Assembly: GCA_037976565.1 (NCBI GenBank)
Contig: CP137683.1
Coordinates: 14,961,699-15,025,698 of the forward strand
Direction of reading: 5' to 3'
From: Mesocentrotus franciscanus
Lineage: Eukaryota > Echinodermata > Echinoidea > Camarodonta > Strongylocentrotidae
DNA length: 64,000 nucleotides
Shown: piece after piece, positions 1-12,191 of the stretch
How positions within the stretch are numbered: position 1 is the stretch's first letter
How the letters are laid out: each line of letters starts with the position of its first letter
Notes under the pieces: model-generated
What the model saw: only the letters and a program-made list of their open reading frames with translations
Database searches by the model: none
What the model was told of the DNA's origin: nothing
Translations under genes and position numbers: made by a program

Positions 1-290
1 CAAAGCATGAATTCTATTGCTTTGAATTAATTTGAAAATACCAGTATACGAAAACAACGAAAGCTTGCCATTTTTAGATCATATGCATATCTGTTAAAAT
101 AGTTGCCCTATATCAGTTCAACAATGAATCGTGTGAAATAATTCCATGTGTATGATTATTTCAATGTTGTTGTTTTTCGGTTAACAAATCATGAATTCTA
201 TTGCTTTCCTTAGTTGGAAAATACCAGTATACGAAAACATCGAAAGTATATCATTTATAGATCACATACCTATCCATTCAGTTCAGCATT
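1..290. repeat. Tandem duplication of about 100 bp, offset 184 bp
   Basis: The stretch beginning near position 3 recurs near position 187: both share ATGAATTCTATTGCTTT, then the ACCAGTATACGAAAACA segment, then a diverged TAGATCA-CATA stretch. Similarity fades after about 100 bp. No coding potential is seen. Confidence 0.7.
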
Positions 291-929
291 TTCTATTCTA
301 TTATATAGGCATACAGATACAATGCAAAGTGACTCAAATCACCCTAAAACTTTACTATAATGGAATTCAGTTCTTTGCAATGGGATTGTGTATACACACT
401 GCAATATAATTCAGCTCTGCCGTACATGGCTATGATAGAGATTGTTATAGGCCTTAGGAGAAAGCTTATAAACGGAAAACGAAATCCCTATCTTGTCATC
501 AAAACAAAATGGGGCATCGTGTTGGTTCTCGCAGATTTTAGGGGCATTTATAGCAGGTTGTAGGGGCACTTTCAATATTTTAGAGAAGCAATGTTTTTTG
601 TATTACTTTCAAGTAAATTATTATTTTGTTAATAGGGCGCCATTTAGTTGGTTGAAAGGGATACATTTTACAAGACTATCCAGGGTATTTTAGGGAGGCA
701 CTGTCTACCCCTCTGGCCCCTCGCTCCTCCGCCTCTTGGCTGAACAATGTTGAGATCCAATTGCTTTTGCAGATGGAGTGAGTAAATGATTTAACGGTGC
801 TCTTTCCCGCGTGAACCTGTGAGAAAAATTCATTAAATATGGAAGGGGCTCGATTAATCCTAGATTATCAAGATTCTGTCAGACACGCAGGGCTAAACTT
901 CTTGATATTTAAGGAGAAGATTGAGTACT
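291..929. other. Intergenic stretch, no gene recognised
   Basis: Only short chance reading frames are present, with no splice-linked family match. A C-rich patch near 705-745 resembles the edge of a dispersed repeat, but no second copy could be matched. Confidence 0.5.
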
Positions 930-1262
930 GAGGTCGTTTCACAAATACTAAGATCAATTTTAAGTTGGACTTGAACTATGGCAGGCCGTTCATGTCACTG
1001 GTTGCTCTCACCATTCATGGCATTGATCTCTCAAGGGACGTGCAAATCATGGTCACAAATCTTCAGATGTGACTCTTTTTTTATAGTTCATTGTTGAAGA
1101 AAAAAAAATAACATAAACAAAAGTTAAGACTATAATTATACTATGGTAGGTAATTATTGCCCCCAATCGCCTTGAACCAGACGTAAAAAATAAAGGAAAA
1201 ATACCCAATAAATTATGATCTTTAAACATCTTAGTCTTAGTAAACACCCCAGGCATGTATGG
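930..1262. mobile_element. Small interspersed element, second copy at 5870-6073
   Basis: This segment shares, in inverted orientation, the blocks 'TATGGCAGGCCGTTCATG', 'CCATTCATGGCATTG' and 'GGGACGTGCAAATC' with 5870-6073. An 'AATTATGATCTTTAAA' block is also shared. Matching dispersed copies without coding capacity suggest a MITE-like element. Its ends are not sharply defined here. Confidence 0.55.
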
Positions 1263-3690
1263 TAAAGATTCATAATAATTTAAGGGCTTTCTTATCCTTT
1301 TAGGTCAGTTTAGAAGGATAGCATAGTGTATATAGTAGTAGTATAGTCGATCTATGCAGAGCGAATTTATTTCATTTTCCATATAATATAAACGATGACA
1401 AGATAATCACAATAATAAACATAATGATATAACAGAATGAAGAAAATAAGGGTGAGAGAATGATAAACAGGGCAAGAGGAAAACGGCAGAAAGAGAAGAA
1501 GAAGAAGACAAAGAGAGAGAGAGAGAGGGGTAGAGGGAGAGAGAGAGACAGAGAGAGAAAGGGGTAGACAGAAAGAGAGTGAGGGGGAATGGAAAGAGAC
1601 AGAGAGGAAGAGAGAGGGTGGCTATGATGAAATCATGTTTGAGTGATGATATGGAAACACATCATACACGAGTCTCTTTTAAAATGAAGGATTGCACTTC
1701 AGATGCCCTCATAATCGGAATATGTCAACAAATAGCCGAAGTCAAATTTTCATGCCGTCTGTAATCTCATATTTGCCTACCCATTTCAGCGTGCAATGCA
1801 TTATGCATGTGCATTTTTGGAAAGATTGAATCGAATTCTTTTCAATTTATTCTGTCCAAACCTTACAATACGCATAAGTTCTTATGAATTGCCTCCAGAA
1901 ACTTTCTTTCACAGTATAATCACATTACCAGTACTCGTATTTATATTCGAATTATTTTGCGATGATTATAATTTGCGCTTGTCCAAAGTCTTCATGCTTC
2001 GTCTCACAATCACATGCAATCTTGAATAGACAACCGAGGAATATCATTAGTCTTTTGGGAATCATACGATATGGAATCCGATCTTGGTTTTCACAGTAGT
2101 TGCACACGGTTACTAGAAAAAAGGAATCAAATAAGACAGTGACTGATCAGGGGGAAAGGAGAACATGCCCCCTCCCCCGAAGAAAAGCACATGTGGTATG
2201 CCTCAAGTACACAGAAAAAAGACAAACTATGCATATATTTTATTTTCTGTGTGCCCCCTCATGCCGCCCCACGCCCGAAAATCTTGGACCAAGAAGGCAC
2301 CTGAAAATGCCATTAGTTTTGGATTAGTAAATAAACGAGAGGTGAAAATGTCCTCTGGCCATCTTCTATAACCGTATGTTTTATTATTAATACATTCATT
2401 TCGCCAAACAAATTTGATTTTCATAACAAACAACACATCCATGTCCCTTTTTTACCCAACATGCTTACATTTTACCCAAATTGTACATGTTTGTACTTTT
2501 GATAATACAGGTGTGTCGTTAGTGTACGTGAAAACATACCCAAATGTTTTAAAAACTAACAGAGTGTGGTGATTTGGTCTCGTTGGAAACATCGTGCCGA
2601 ATCAAACATATACATAACCTCGATAAAATTGTACAGGTTGTTAAACTAATAAACAAGTCTAGCGATGAAGAAAAATGGGTGAACTTTTCAGACATTTTCA
2701 GCTTTTTCTTTGGAACGTGTTTAAATTGATATAACGTGAAGTCCAAATATTCCTTGTTTTTTATGTAAACAATGTATGTTAAAATCGTTTTCTTTTACTT
2801 TCAGTCGGCCAATCACTGCCAAATTGTAATCGTTGGAACCATGTTATTTTGCTTACCGGATTTTATCATTTCTGTAAGCAATTTCATGATTTTTAAAGTA
2901 TTTATTTATCTTTTTTTTAATTTATGTTTGCTTGTTTTTTGTTTTTGTTTTTTTTTTTGTTTTTTTTTAAACTTTGATTTTTGTTCGACACCCACTCTAT
3001 TATGCTTGCCCTAATGATGCTTCTGGCAATTACCACTACCAACATGCAATGAATGAAAATAACATTCTTGTTCATAGCTTTATGTTTTTAACAGACTTTA
3101 ATACTTAAGATCAGGAAAACAATAAATAAAAACAAATTACATTGATTTGAATGAATTCGACGAATCTTGAAGGTCAATTTCCTTCAATTTCTTGTCAGGT
3201 TTCGGAGAGCAAGGATAATAAAGTATTATGATAAGTACTGTCCTTTTAATTAAACTGTTGCTCGTTTTCTTTCCTGCTCATAGGAATGTTTGACTTCCGA
3301 GGGCAGACATTTGGCGCAGGTCTTCTTCCTCTTAAGTGTTTATTCTTCCTTTCTTAGTATTTATTATTCCTTTCTAAGTATTTATTCTTCCTTTCTGGTA
3401 TTTATTTCACCCCTTCTGAATAATATGCCATCTTTGATTCTGAGTATCATATAGTTATATATAGATTATATAGATGGAGGAAATGAGTACGTGAAGACCT
3501 TTATCTTAGACAAACATATAATAAGCGAGGAAAATAAGACGGAGAAATCAGAAACAAAACCATATTTTGTTGTTTTAACATGTTTGATGAAGTAAGCACA
3601 CTTTAATTCTCTGAAGATTGATATTCCTGACGGAGATCCCTTTGTACCTGGTTTGTGGGGGTTCTCTTAATGACTTTAGTCAGTGACCTT
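1263..3690. other. Intergenic, with GA-rich and T-rich low-complexity tracts
   Basis: About 1490-1620 is a GA-rich microsatellite-like tract and about 2905-2970 is T-rich. Reading frames over these parts reflect base composition. No gene, RNA gene or recognisable element is seen elsewhere in the stretch. Confidence 0.5.
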
Positions 3691-3699
3691 ATTCAAAGT

Positions 3700-4145
<446 letters not shown>

Positions 4146-5597
4146 CAGAAGAAAATCTTCCTTGTTCATGGTGGTGTCAGGTCCAGGGGTGTATACTGTA
4201 TGGTGAACATGCTATTGATTCCTTTTGCCGAAAGTGGAATTGAAATAAGCTTGAAATAAACTTGATGTAGGCCTAAGCTCTGTATTACTATTGTTCTAAA
4301 ATTCGTATATTTCTGACGGTATATGTATTCCACCTTCTCCCTGTAAAATGTTCAGAGAGGTGGATGAACAGGGAAAAGATGAATGATCATTTTAAAGAGA
4401 ACAAACTGCATAACAGATCAAGTATCAGCATGGTTACTGTGACAGTTGAATAGTTAACCAAATGAAATCCTTTCTCTTGCTTTCATAAATGGTGGTATGT
4501 CTTACAGTCATATAATTTTAACACAGCACTACCACTGAAACAACCAAAAATTCTACATCGAAGTTACCATAAGTATATTAGAAAAGAGTTAAAATGTTTT
4601 TTTTTAATACACTCAACCAGAAATTGTATATAATCGAAATCGTTTAGAGAGATAATAAAGTAAATGGCTGAATCACTATCATTATTCAATATTACTGTTA
4701 TACCCATCATACTCGAGATTATTTTTACTTGGATAATTTATAAAATATTTACTTGATTGCTTAACACATTTATTTCCTTATTTAACATTTTGCTAATTTT
4801 GTGTTGTATGTTTGTTTAATTCCAATTGTTTGTTTGATCATCCTTTGTCTGTATCTATACTGCTCATATCATTTTTTGTTTAAATTCACAATATCTTCAG
4901 GGAAATTAGTATTGCAATCACTGATTAAGCCACCCTGGTAAAAAAAAAGGGGGAGACTTACTTAATATTACTGCCTATTTTTTCATATTTTGTGGAAGTA
5001 CTTTCGAGTGCAACTCCCGATCAACGAACCCTTCTCGAAATATAGAGCAATATTATTCCGAAAGGTGTGAATTTGATGGGAATAGGTTCACTTTTATTGA
5101 TTTCCCGTTTTCCTGTCTGTATGATCGAAGGACAACGCGCCTATTAACAGGTTCCGCAGCCATTGTTTTACTGTCATCAAAACGTAAAAAACAGATCGGT
5201 GTACTTTATAACGCGGAGGAGTCAGATATTATGGAGAAGTCGGTCGGAGAGGGCGGTATACAGAGTGGCTATGGCCTATGGCTGTAATGATGGGTAGAGT
5301 AGACCTAGTAAGATCACTTCGATATTTAAACAAACAAACAAATCGTAGAGATCAAATCCTGGGACTCTGTGGATGGCTGTATATAATTGAATGGTTTAGA
5401 GTTCAGGCACTGATCTGAGATAGTGGCTAAAGATGTAGATTTAATAGGGCAGGGTGATGATTATAGCGATGATAACATATGAACAGTATATTGATACCAA
5501 TGACTTGGCATTGGTTATCACGGTTGTCGTTGATTGTTACAATTCAAATTCAGGAATTGGTATCAATTGAATGAATGGATGAATAAATAGATATATA
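4146..5597. other. Intergenic stretch, nothing recognised
   Basis: AT-rich sequence with short homopolymers only. I see no exon with plausible splice sites, no tRNA-like box A/box B pair and no inverted-repeat pair. Confidence 0.5.
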
Positions 5598-5868
5598 AAT
5601 AAATATACAACTTTTTTATAAATAAAATAAAATAAAAGGTTGATAATAAATATTTCCACGCTTTGTAATATCTTATGGTTTTAATAAATTAAATTGATTT
5701 CTACTACAACTGGTCGAGGCCTCTGTAATGGTTTACCACTACCACCATGACATATAACTACTCCCCCCTCTCTCTCTCTCTCTCTCTCTCCTTATTTCTA
5801 CTTTCCCCTTCTTTTATACACTTCTTCTCATGCTTTCATAATTTTTTCATAAAGTAGCCTTCCTTCAC
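5598..5868. repeat. Segmental tandem duplication, copy 1 (uninterrupted)
   Basis: This block, from the TAAATAAAATAAAATAAAAGG tract through GGCCTCTGTAATGGTTTACC to the CT microsatellite and TAGCCTTCCTTCACCTG, is repeated downstream. There the same sequence is split: its left part lies at 6074-6247 and its right part at 7664-7760. Copy 1 therefore gives the pre-insertion state of the site occupied by the foldback element. Confidence 0.8.
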
Positions 5869-5869
5869 C

Positions 5870-6073
5870 TGGGGGGTGTTTCACAATTGCTCTCACCATT
5901 GGTCTCTAAATTATGATCTTTAAATAATATTTTTTCCTTTAAATAATGAACTATCAAAAAAGGTAAATTCTTTAGATGTGTGACCACGATTTGTACGTCC
6001 CTTGAGAAACCAATGCCATGAATGGTTAGAGGAATTAGTGGCATGAACGGCCTGCCATAGTTAAGTTCAACTT
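5870..6073. mobile_element. Small interspersed element fragment lying between the two segmental copies
   Basis: Starts at GGGGTGTTTCACAATTGC and shares inverted blocks with 930-1262 (TTGTACGTCCCTTGAGA, CATGAACGGCCTGCCATAG). It sits at the junction of the tandem segmental duplication and seems truncated on its right side. Confidence 0.5.
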
Positions 6074-6247
6074 AATAAATATAAAACTTTTTTTGTTAAT
6101 AAAATAAAATAAAATAAAAGGTTGATAATAAATATGTCGACGCTTTGTAATATCCTATGGTTTTAATAAATGAAGGCGATTTTACTACAACTAGTCGAGG
6201 CCTCTGTAATGGTTTACCACTACCACCATCGCATATAACTACTCCCC
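6074..6247. repeat. Segmental tandem duplication, copy 2, left part
   Basis: Matches copy 1 (5598-5768) with scattered substitutions, including GGCCTCTGTAATGGTTTACC, and stops exactly at ACTACTCCCC, where the foldback element begins. The continuation of copy 2 resumes at 7664. Confidence 0.8.
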
Positions 6248-7663
6248 TGTTACACCCACAAATGTAATAACGCCCACAAATGTAACAACGCCCACAAATG
6301 TAATAACACTTTACCCACAAATGTAATAACACCCACAAATGTAATAACACTTTACCCACAAATGTAATAATTTCACCCACAAATGTAATAATTTTGAATC
6401 AAAACAAAAACAAAAACTTTAAAATTAAGACCCACCATCTTCCAAACTAAGATCCTGTAATAAAGCATGGGTTTAGAGCATAGTTGTTCTTCCAGACACG
6501 GTCATTTAAAAAAAAATGATATAATATATACAATATTTAAATACATTTAAGGTCACTTATTCGATTACTTTTTTTCTACGAACATTGAATTCCAGGATAT
6601 TTGTGGGCGTTAGAATTTTTACATATTAACAAATCGTCGACGGTCAACGAACCATCGAATCGGTCCCTCCTCTGTGTGTTATATATATGGACCATTTTGA
6701 CTGATTTGTCAGTTCGTGTGACCGCCGACCAATCATTTATTTGTGACGTGTTGTATCCACATATGTTATAATGTAATTTATTTTTAAATGAAAAAAAGAG
6801 GAATAAAATGGTGGGACTTAGTTTCGAAGATTTGTTTAAATTTCTTTTTCTTTTGAAATAACCGGGTCTGGAGGAAAGACTACGCTCTATACCCATGTTA
6901 TTCCACAGGAAAAGGATGGGGAGGTCTTAGTTTGAAGATTTTTTTTTTTTTAAATAACCGAGTCTGAAGTAAAGACTACGCTCTAATCCCATACTTTATT
7001 ACCGGGTCTTAATTTGGAGGATTGTTGGGTCTTAGATTTGAATTTTTGTTTTGTTTTTTATTGTTTTTTTTTTTGAAATGTCCGGGTCTGGAGGAAAGAC
7101 TACGCTCGATTGTTATGTTATTCCACAGGAAAATGATTATGGGGTCTGTTTTTTTAATTTTGAAATAACCGGGTCTGGAGTAAAGACTGCGCGCTATACC
7201 CATGCTTTATTACAGGGTTTTAGTTTTGAACAAATTCGACAAAATATCCCTTCAAATTTATTACATTTGTGGGTAAAGTCATTATTACATTTGTGGGTGA
7301 TTCAAAATTATTACATTTGTGGGTAAAGTGGTTATTACATTTGTGGGTGAAATTATTACATTTGTGGGTAAAGTGTTATTACATTTGTGGGTGTTATTAC
7401 ATTTGTGGGTAAAGTGTTATTACATTTGTGGGCGTTGTTACATTTGTGGGCGTTATTACATTTGTGGGTGTAACAACCACTTACCAAAATTATTACATTT
7501 GTGGGTAAAGTGGTTATTACATTTGTGGGTGAAATTATTACATTTGTGGGTAAAGTGTTATTACATTTGTGGGTGTTATTACATTTGTGGGTAAAGTGTT
7601 ATTACATTTGTGGGCGTTGTTACATTTGTGGGCGTTATTACATTTGTGGGTGTAACACTCCCC
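6242..7663. mobile_element. Foldback DNA element with repeat-built inverted termini and 6-bp target duplication
   Basis: The element body (6248-7657, 1410 bp) begins TGTTACACCCACAAATG and ends CATTTGTGGGTGTAACA. It is flanked on both sides by CTCCCC. Its long termini are arrays of a 13-bp core (TTACATTTGTGGG): 7 copies in inverted sense on the left (about 6250-6395) and 18 on the right (7259-7655). Spacers alternate between short ones (GTT, GCG) and AAAGTG. The right array is itself duplicated (about 7310-7470 and 7490-7655). The central 6.45-7.21 kb carries about four diverged copies of an ACCGGGTCTGGAGGAAAGAC block (6858, 6956, 7079, 7168). No transposase is encoded, so the element is non-autonomous. 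The uninterrupted 5598-5868 copy shows the empty site. An alternative reading gives 7-8 bp target repeats of ACTCCCC(T/C). Confidence 0.85.
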
Positions 7664-7760
7664 CTCTCTCTCTCTCTCTCTTTCTATTCCCCCTTCTTTT
7701 ATACACTTCTTCTTGCTTTTTAAATTTTGTTCATAACGTAGCCTTCCTTCACCTGTTCTC
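7664..7760. repeat. Segmental tandem duplication, copy 2, right part
   Basis: Continues copy 2 after the foldback insertion: CT microsatellite, CCCCTTCTTTTATACACTTC and TAGCCTTCCTTCACCTG, all matching 5768-5868. Confidence 0.8.
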
Positions 7761-8268
7761 TCATCTCCCATGCGTCTCTTAAAACACAAATTAGTTTCAT
7801 CATTAGATAGTATAATATTTACAAACACCAGATTGATTTATCATTATACATCATTTATTTTCAATAAAATATAAGCGATTCTTCATCCGATATTTTTGTC
7901 TATTTTCTTTTCAAATAATTAATCACAAATATATACAGCATCAGTACAAATCAACGGACAGGAACCGTTAAGCAATGTAGTCTAGACATGATTCTCAAGA
8001 AGTTCATTAGAAATGAGTAGCAGATACAAACAGGATCAAGTTATATATTTCTCCCTTTCCCCTATACAACATTTGATGTAAACTACGAGCAGAATGCCAG
8101 ATCATGTCATACTGGTGCATTATCAAAATTGCTTTTGTTTCATACTTCTTAAGTTGGCAATGTATTCTAAAAACAATGTTGTATGACACACACGTTTTTA
8201 TCAGGATTTCTCCTTTTGAAACAACAGTATACCACAAGTATAAATACAGATCGAGTACAATATGCATG
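7761..8268. other. Intergenic, nothing recognised
   Basis: AT-rich sequence without splice-supported coding frames or recognisable repeats. Confidence 0.5.
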
Positions 8269-8445
8269 TACAGTCAAACCTGCTTTAGTGACCACCTGTC
8301 TACAAAGACCACACTTTTTGTTTCCCTTGAAAATGGTTTCTCATTGAAACATGTACTAAAGAAAACTGTACACAAAGACCAACTGTCGACAATGACCACT
8401 TTTTGTGTTTCCCTTGGGCGGTCGCTATAGATAGGTTTGACTGTA
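8269..8445. mobile_element. Short Tc1/mariner-like MITE with TA target duplication
   Basis: A 173-bp unit (8271-8443) begins CAGTCAAACCTG and ends AGGTTTGACTG, with TA on both sides. Inside the TIRs, both ends also share a TAGYGACC block. Internal repeats (TTTTTGTTTCCCTTG / TTTTTGTGTTTCCCTTG) are visible. TIRs with TA duplication fit a Tc1/mariner-type non-autonomous element. The open frames across it are incidental. Confidence 0.8.
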
Positions 8446-9003
8446 TTATGATATACATGTACATCTAATGCAATCACATAGAATTTCAAAAAGTCAACTC
8501 AAGCCAGGGGCAATATCAATACTCTTTTGTATGAATTATGTTCAGATTACGTAATGCATCAATCTTATGTTCACACAATTAAGTGGGTGATGGAAAACGC
8601 TCTTTAATTTGTCTTAGGTTGCATTTTTACGAAAGTCTTGCTGCGATCATGTTATCTCATGATCTTCCAATCTTCTTTCATTTCATCAACTCCACTGTTA
8701 AAGACGAATACTGGAAAAGATTTGAGTTCAGCTATTACTTGAGGGTCTTAAAAACAATTGGTATTAATTCCGCATGAACTGTTGATAGTGTTCAGTTCTT
8801 ATATTTGAAAACTAATACCGGTAGTTACTAATAACACCGTTAAAATAGAGTCTTTGCTTGACTTCTCATATTACAGAGTGTTCATTTTTATATTTGCACT
8901 TGCTACATTATAAAACTTCAAAATAATGCTTACTTAAGTTTTCTTTTCTTGGCATTTCATTCATTTGAAATCACTTAAAACAAAAAGTGAAACAAAGTGA
9001 AAC
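8446..9003. other. Intergenic, nothing recognised
   Basis: No coding, RNA or repeat feature could be supported in this AT-rich stretch. Confidence 0.5.
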
Positions 9004-9306
9004 ATCGAAAATAATATCGCTAGTGATATTCGTTTGTCTCGCAATGTGGTCAATAAGGAATCTAAAAGATCTCGACGTTTCGTGCGCCGCTGCAACACTT
9101 CGTCAGGTGATAAAAACTAATGTAAGCAAGCGTGTTTTATTGACCGCCGCGCCGGTCCTCCCGTAGAGTATAAAACACGCTTGCTTACATTAGTTTTTAT
9201 CACCTGACGAAGTGTTGCAGCGGCGCACAAAACGTCAAGATCTTTTAGATTCCTTATTGACCACATTGCGAGACAAACGAATATCACTAGCGATATTATT
9301 TTCGAT
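9004..9306. mobile_element. Near-perfect 303-bp palindrome carrying hammerhead-like core motifs
   Basis: Two arms (9004-9140 and 9170-9306, 137 bp each) are reverse complements at all but about two positions; the spacer is 29 bp and GC-rich. Each arm contains CTGACGAAG...RAAACGTC. On the minus strand of the left arm (about 9108-9074) it reads CTGACGA, a possible stem, then CGAAACGTC, which fits the CTGANGA...GAAA core of hammerhead ribozymes. The right arm (plus, 9204-9236) has AAAA in place of GAAA. Hammerhead motifs of this type are known from the terminal repeats of Penelope-like retroelements, so this may be a pair of head-to-head terminal remnants. Activity and family are inference. Confidence 0.7.
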
Positions 9307-9784
9307 ACTACATCCGCAATGAGTAATATATTTAGCAAAGTGAAACATACTAAATTATGTCCAAGCAGTGAGAAACAAAATCAAATGATATCTCTTTATA
9401 AAATCACAACTCCAGTATAATTTAGGTGAGAATATTGATGACTGTCTACCAACTACAATCTTACAGACTTGTGGCAAAATATGTAGTCACTTGAAATTAT
9501 ATAACAATATATGTGAATAACAGCAAAAGGTGAAACAATTATATAATTTAAATACATGGATATTATGACCAAGTAATTCAGTTAGTACATTAATAAGTAT
9601 TGCTAGCAACTCACGACACTACACACAAAACTGTAACTTAGCTCCTCAAAAGGTTCTGCAATTCAAGTTTGATCGATTATATCACACTTTTCATTGCATG
9701 ATTATCGTTTTGTGTAGTATCAATAGAAAGTATGTTTATTCCTCTTTAAAATGATATCATGTTTGTTATGATTTTGTGTCCATA
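9307..9784. other. Intergenic, nothing recognised
   Basis: AT-rich; no supported feature. Confidence 0.5.
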
Positions 9785-10170
9785 GAATGAGCGGTACATC
9801 AAAATAAGGGGAAGGATCAAAAGTAAAAAGTTGCCAAATGCACTGGTAAGCACTGCAGAACACTCTACTTTCTTTGACATAAAAGAGTGTGATTTTGGTC
9901 CTGACAGTGGGCTACTGTTCCCTACTGGTCAGCCGTGAATGCCAAATTCTAAAGATTCTGAAACTAAAATTCATGCACTATGGTGACATGTCAGGCAAGA
10001 TCCGCTGCTGTTTCGTCATCAACTTTCTGAAGCATTATGCCTAGGTTAACAACTGTTGAAAAGGCCTGGCCAATAGGGTAACATGAATGCACAGTCAAAC
10101 AAGAGCAGTTGCATTTTGCAACTTTTCGCTTTTGACATTGCCCCATATTTTGATATACTGCACATCCCAT
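9785..10170. mobile_element. MITE with about 55-bp imperfect TIRs
   Basis: The left end (GCGGTACATCAAAATAAGGG, then CAAAAGTAAAAAGTTGCC) is matched by the inverted right end (GCAACTTTTCGCTTTTG, then CCCCATATTTTGATATACTGC). Similarity reaches a few bases beyond on both sides. There is no coding capacity. The target duplication is unclear. Confidence 0.75.
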
Positions 10171-12135
10171 GACTGAAAAATCATTACAAATGGGGTATCA
10201 TTTTTCAAAAGGATTTAAAAAAAAAAAAAAATTAATTTTAAAAAAGGAATAAACCAAAATTTGAATGATATTAAACATAGTGATGGTTATGCCATGACAA
10301 GAGTGATATATTTGATCATACCTGATTTTGAGGGGTTTATTTCAAAACAATATCAGAAACAACAGTATATTTTGTGAAGATAAAATATAGCAGTTAATCC
10401 TATATTTCTCAACTAAATGCTCACTTAATTAAACAAGCACGTAATAGGTCTACCAACATCTCTTCACAATTGATTGCCGGAAGACAACACATTTGATATT
10501 TTGTTTACTTTTATATACATGTAAATACAGTATGGAATTGCCTACTTTCTATTTTTAAAGCCATAATGTACTAGAAGCACTACCGTAGAAATCCCCTCTG
10601 GCGCCATCTCAGGTCAGCTGTAACAGTATAGTCCCTTAACTGTTGGTAGAGTCAAAGGAAATTTACTGGTCTCGCTGTGTTTGCGTCCTTGTATTGTACA
10701 CGCAAATAGAATTATGCCTGGTCAATATTTTTCGCTATACTGCCCTGCAGTCAGTAGCGAATTTCATGCCTACAGTTTTGACCAATCAGAAGCCTAGAAT
10801 CTTCACTCCAATGCCGAGATCGTTTACTATAACCTTAGAATAAACAGTGATAAACAGCAACGAATATATTTTGTCTACATTTCAAAATGTATCAATCTAT
10901 TGCGCTTACATAAATCTCTTTATGATCGAAAGAATATTTAATAGTTTTTAAATGTAATGTTACCTTCTAGGAACTATCTCATAAGAGATAACACATAATA
11001 TTCAAATGATATACATATAATTTGTGAGGAGAAAAAAACAGCTTTAATTAAGATAATAGCTGACATAGGGGCTCTATCATATACTTTTTCCAACCCATGC
11101 TGTTCTATCGCTATGACAGAGTCACACTTAGCAATGTTTTTTTTCAAAGGTATGAATATGAAAACATATGAATGAGTTGTACAATGCTAATAAATGCTCA
11201 GAAAAGCAGAGTAAAGGGAAAATATAGGGAATGTAGTCTAACATAGCAATGAGCAAAGGAGAATAACAATGGAAAATCTTGGTAAACTATAATATATTAT
11301 AGTAATATCCTCTCTCCTCATATAATACAATTCTATCCAAAAAAGGCATGTGTATTTCAGATTTTGACAGAGCTGAAAACGCAAATAGACTATAGACTAA
11401 AGAGTTAAAAGCACAGAGTTTGGCCAGCTCAGCGCCAGCTGGACCCAACTTGGCACATGTTCTTTTGCAGTGTGCTTGCCCAACAAAGCAGCAGGCACCA
11501 TCACTGTGGCCACATACAGAGTTTAAATGACTCCATACAAAGGCAAAGTTTGCTGTCATCACAGGTTTGTAAATTGAGTATTAAAGCGAAATATGACAAC
11601 GAAATAGAGAGAATACGCTAATAACATGAGAACTCGAAGGACTAGAGGTACACGCTCCAATGTTGTGGCTAAACTTTGAGTATGAATAGCATAGTCTGAA
11701 TATATAGCAGAATCTGAAATATTACAACAGAGTCAAAAGAAAATGATAAAGATTTGGACACTATAAAAAAAGTCAGAAAACTTTCTAAAGTTACAAATAA
11801 TTCCTCATAATGCACCAAGTTCGGAGCACTATTTGCATCATGTTAAGTAGGACAGGCACAAGACAGTGTAAATCTAAAATAACAACATGATTCAGAGAGG
11901 ATAACGGGCAATCAATCCCAGTATGAAATTCAAAAGGGCAGTAATCCCTTTTTATATATGTATTTGGGATTTTTTAAATCTTATATCACATCTTGAAATG
12001 ATGTTATTTGTTAATGAATCAGATTTGTAAAAATCTGCTGAAATAAGTAGATTAATGGAAAAAAATGGGATGTCTTTTAGGAAAAGGTCTTTGAAAAGTG
12101 CTAAGGCTTGTTCACATATGCCTCAGTAAACCGGT
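10171..12135. other. Intergenic, downstream of the minus-strand gene
   Basis: Contains a 10209-10245 A-rich tract but no recognised gene or repeat copy. Part of it may be 3' untranslated region of the neighbouring minus-strand gene if the polyadenylation signal at 12136 is not the one used. Confidence 0.45.
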
Positions 12136-12141
12136 TTTATT
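12136..12141 (-). terminator. Candidate polyadenylation signal AATAAA
   Basis: On the minus strand this reads AATAAA, about 50 bp past the TGA of the 12.2-18.4 kb gene. It is the nearest canonical signal. A more distal site cannot be excluded. Confidence 0.45.
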
Positions 12142-12191
12142 ACGGAATATGGGAAGGAGCCTTTAGGTGGGCAAGGCTAAGCCTGAGATAC

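Noticed and set aside
6248..7657. CRISPR-like array (regularly spaced short repeats)
   Set aside because: Repeats are separated by 3-10 bp spacers that are themselves repeated, occur as two inverted arms with TIR ends and a target duplication, and the genome is eukaryotic.
7319..7782. Repetitive frames with LLHLWVKCYYICG units across the foldback element
   Set aside because: Translation of the TTACATTTGTGGG array. The same peptide appears on the opposite strand at the other arm because the arms are inverted, not because it is a protein.
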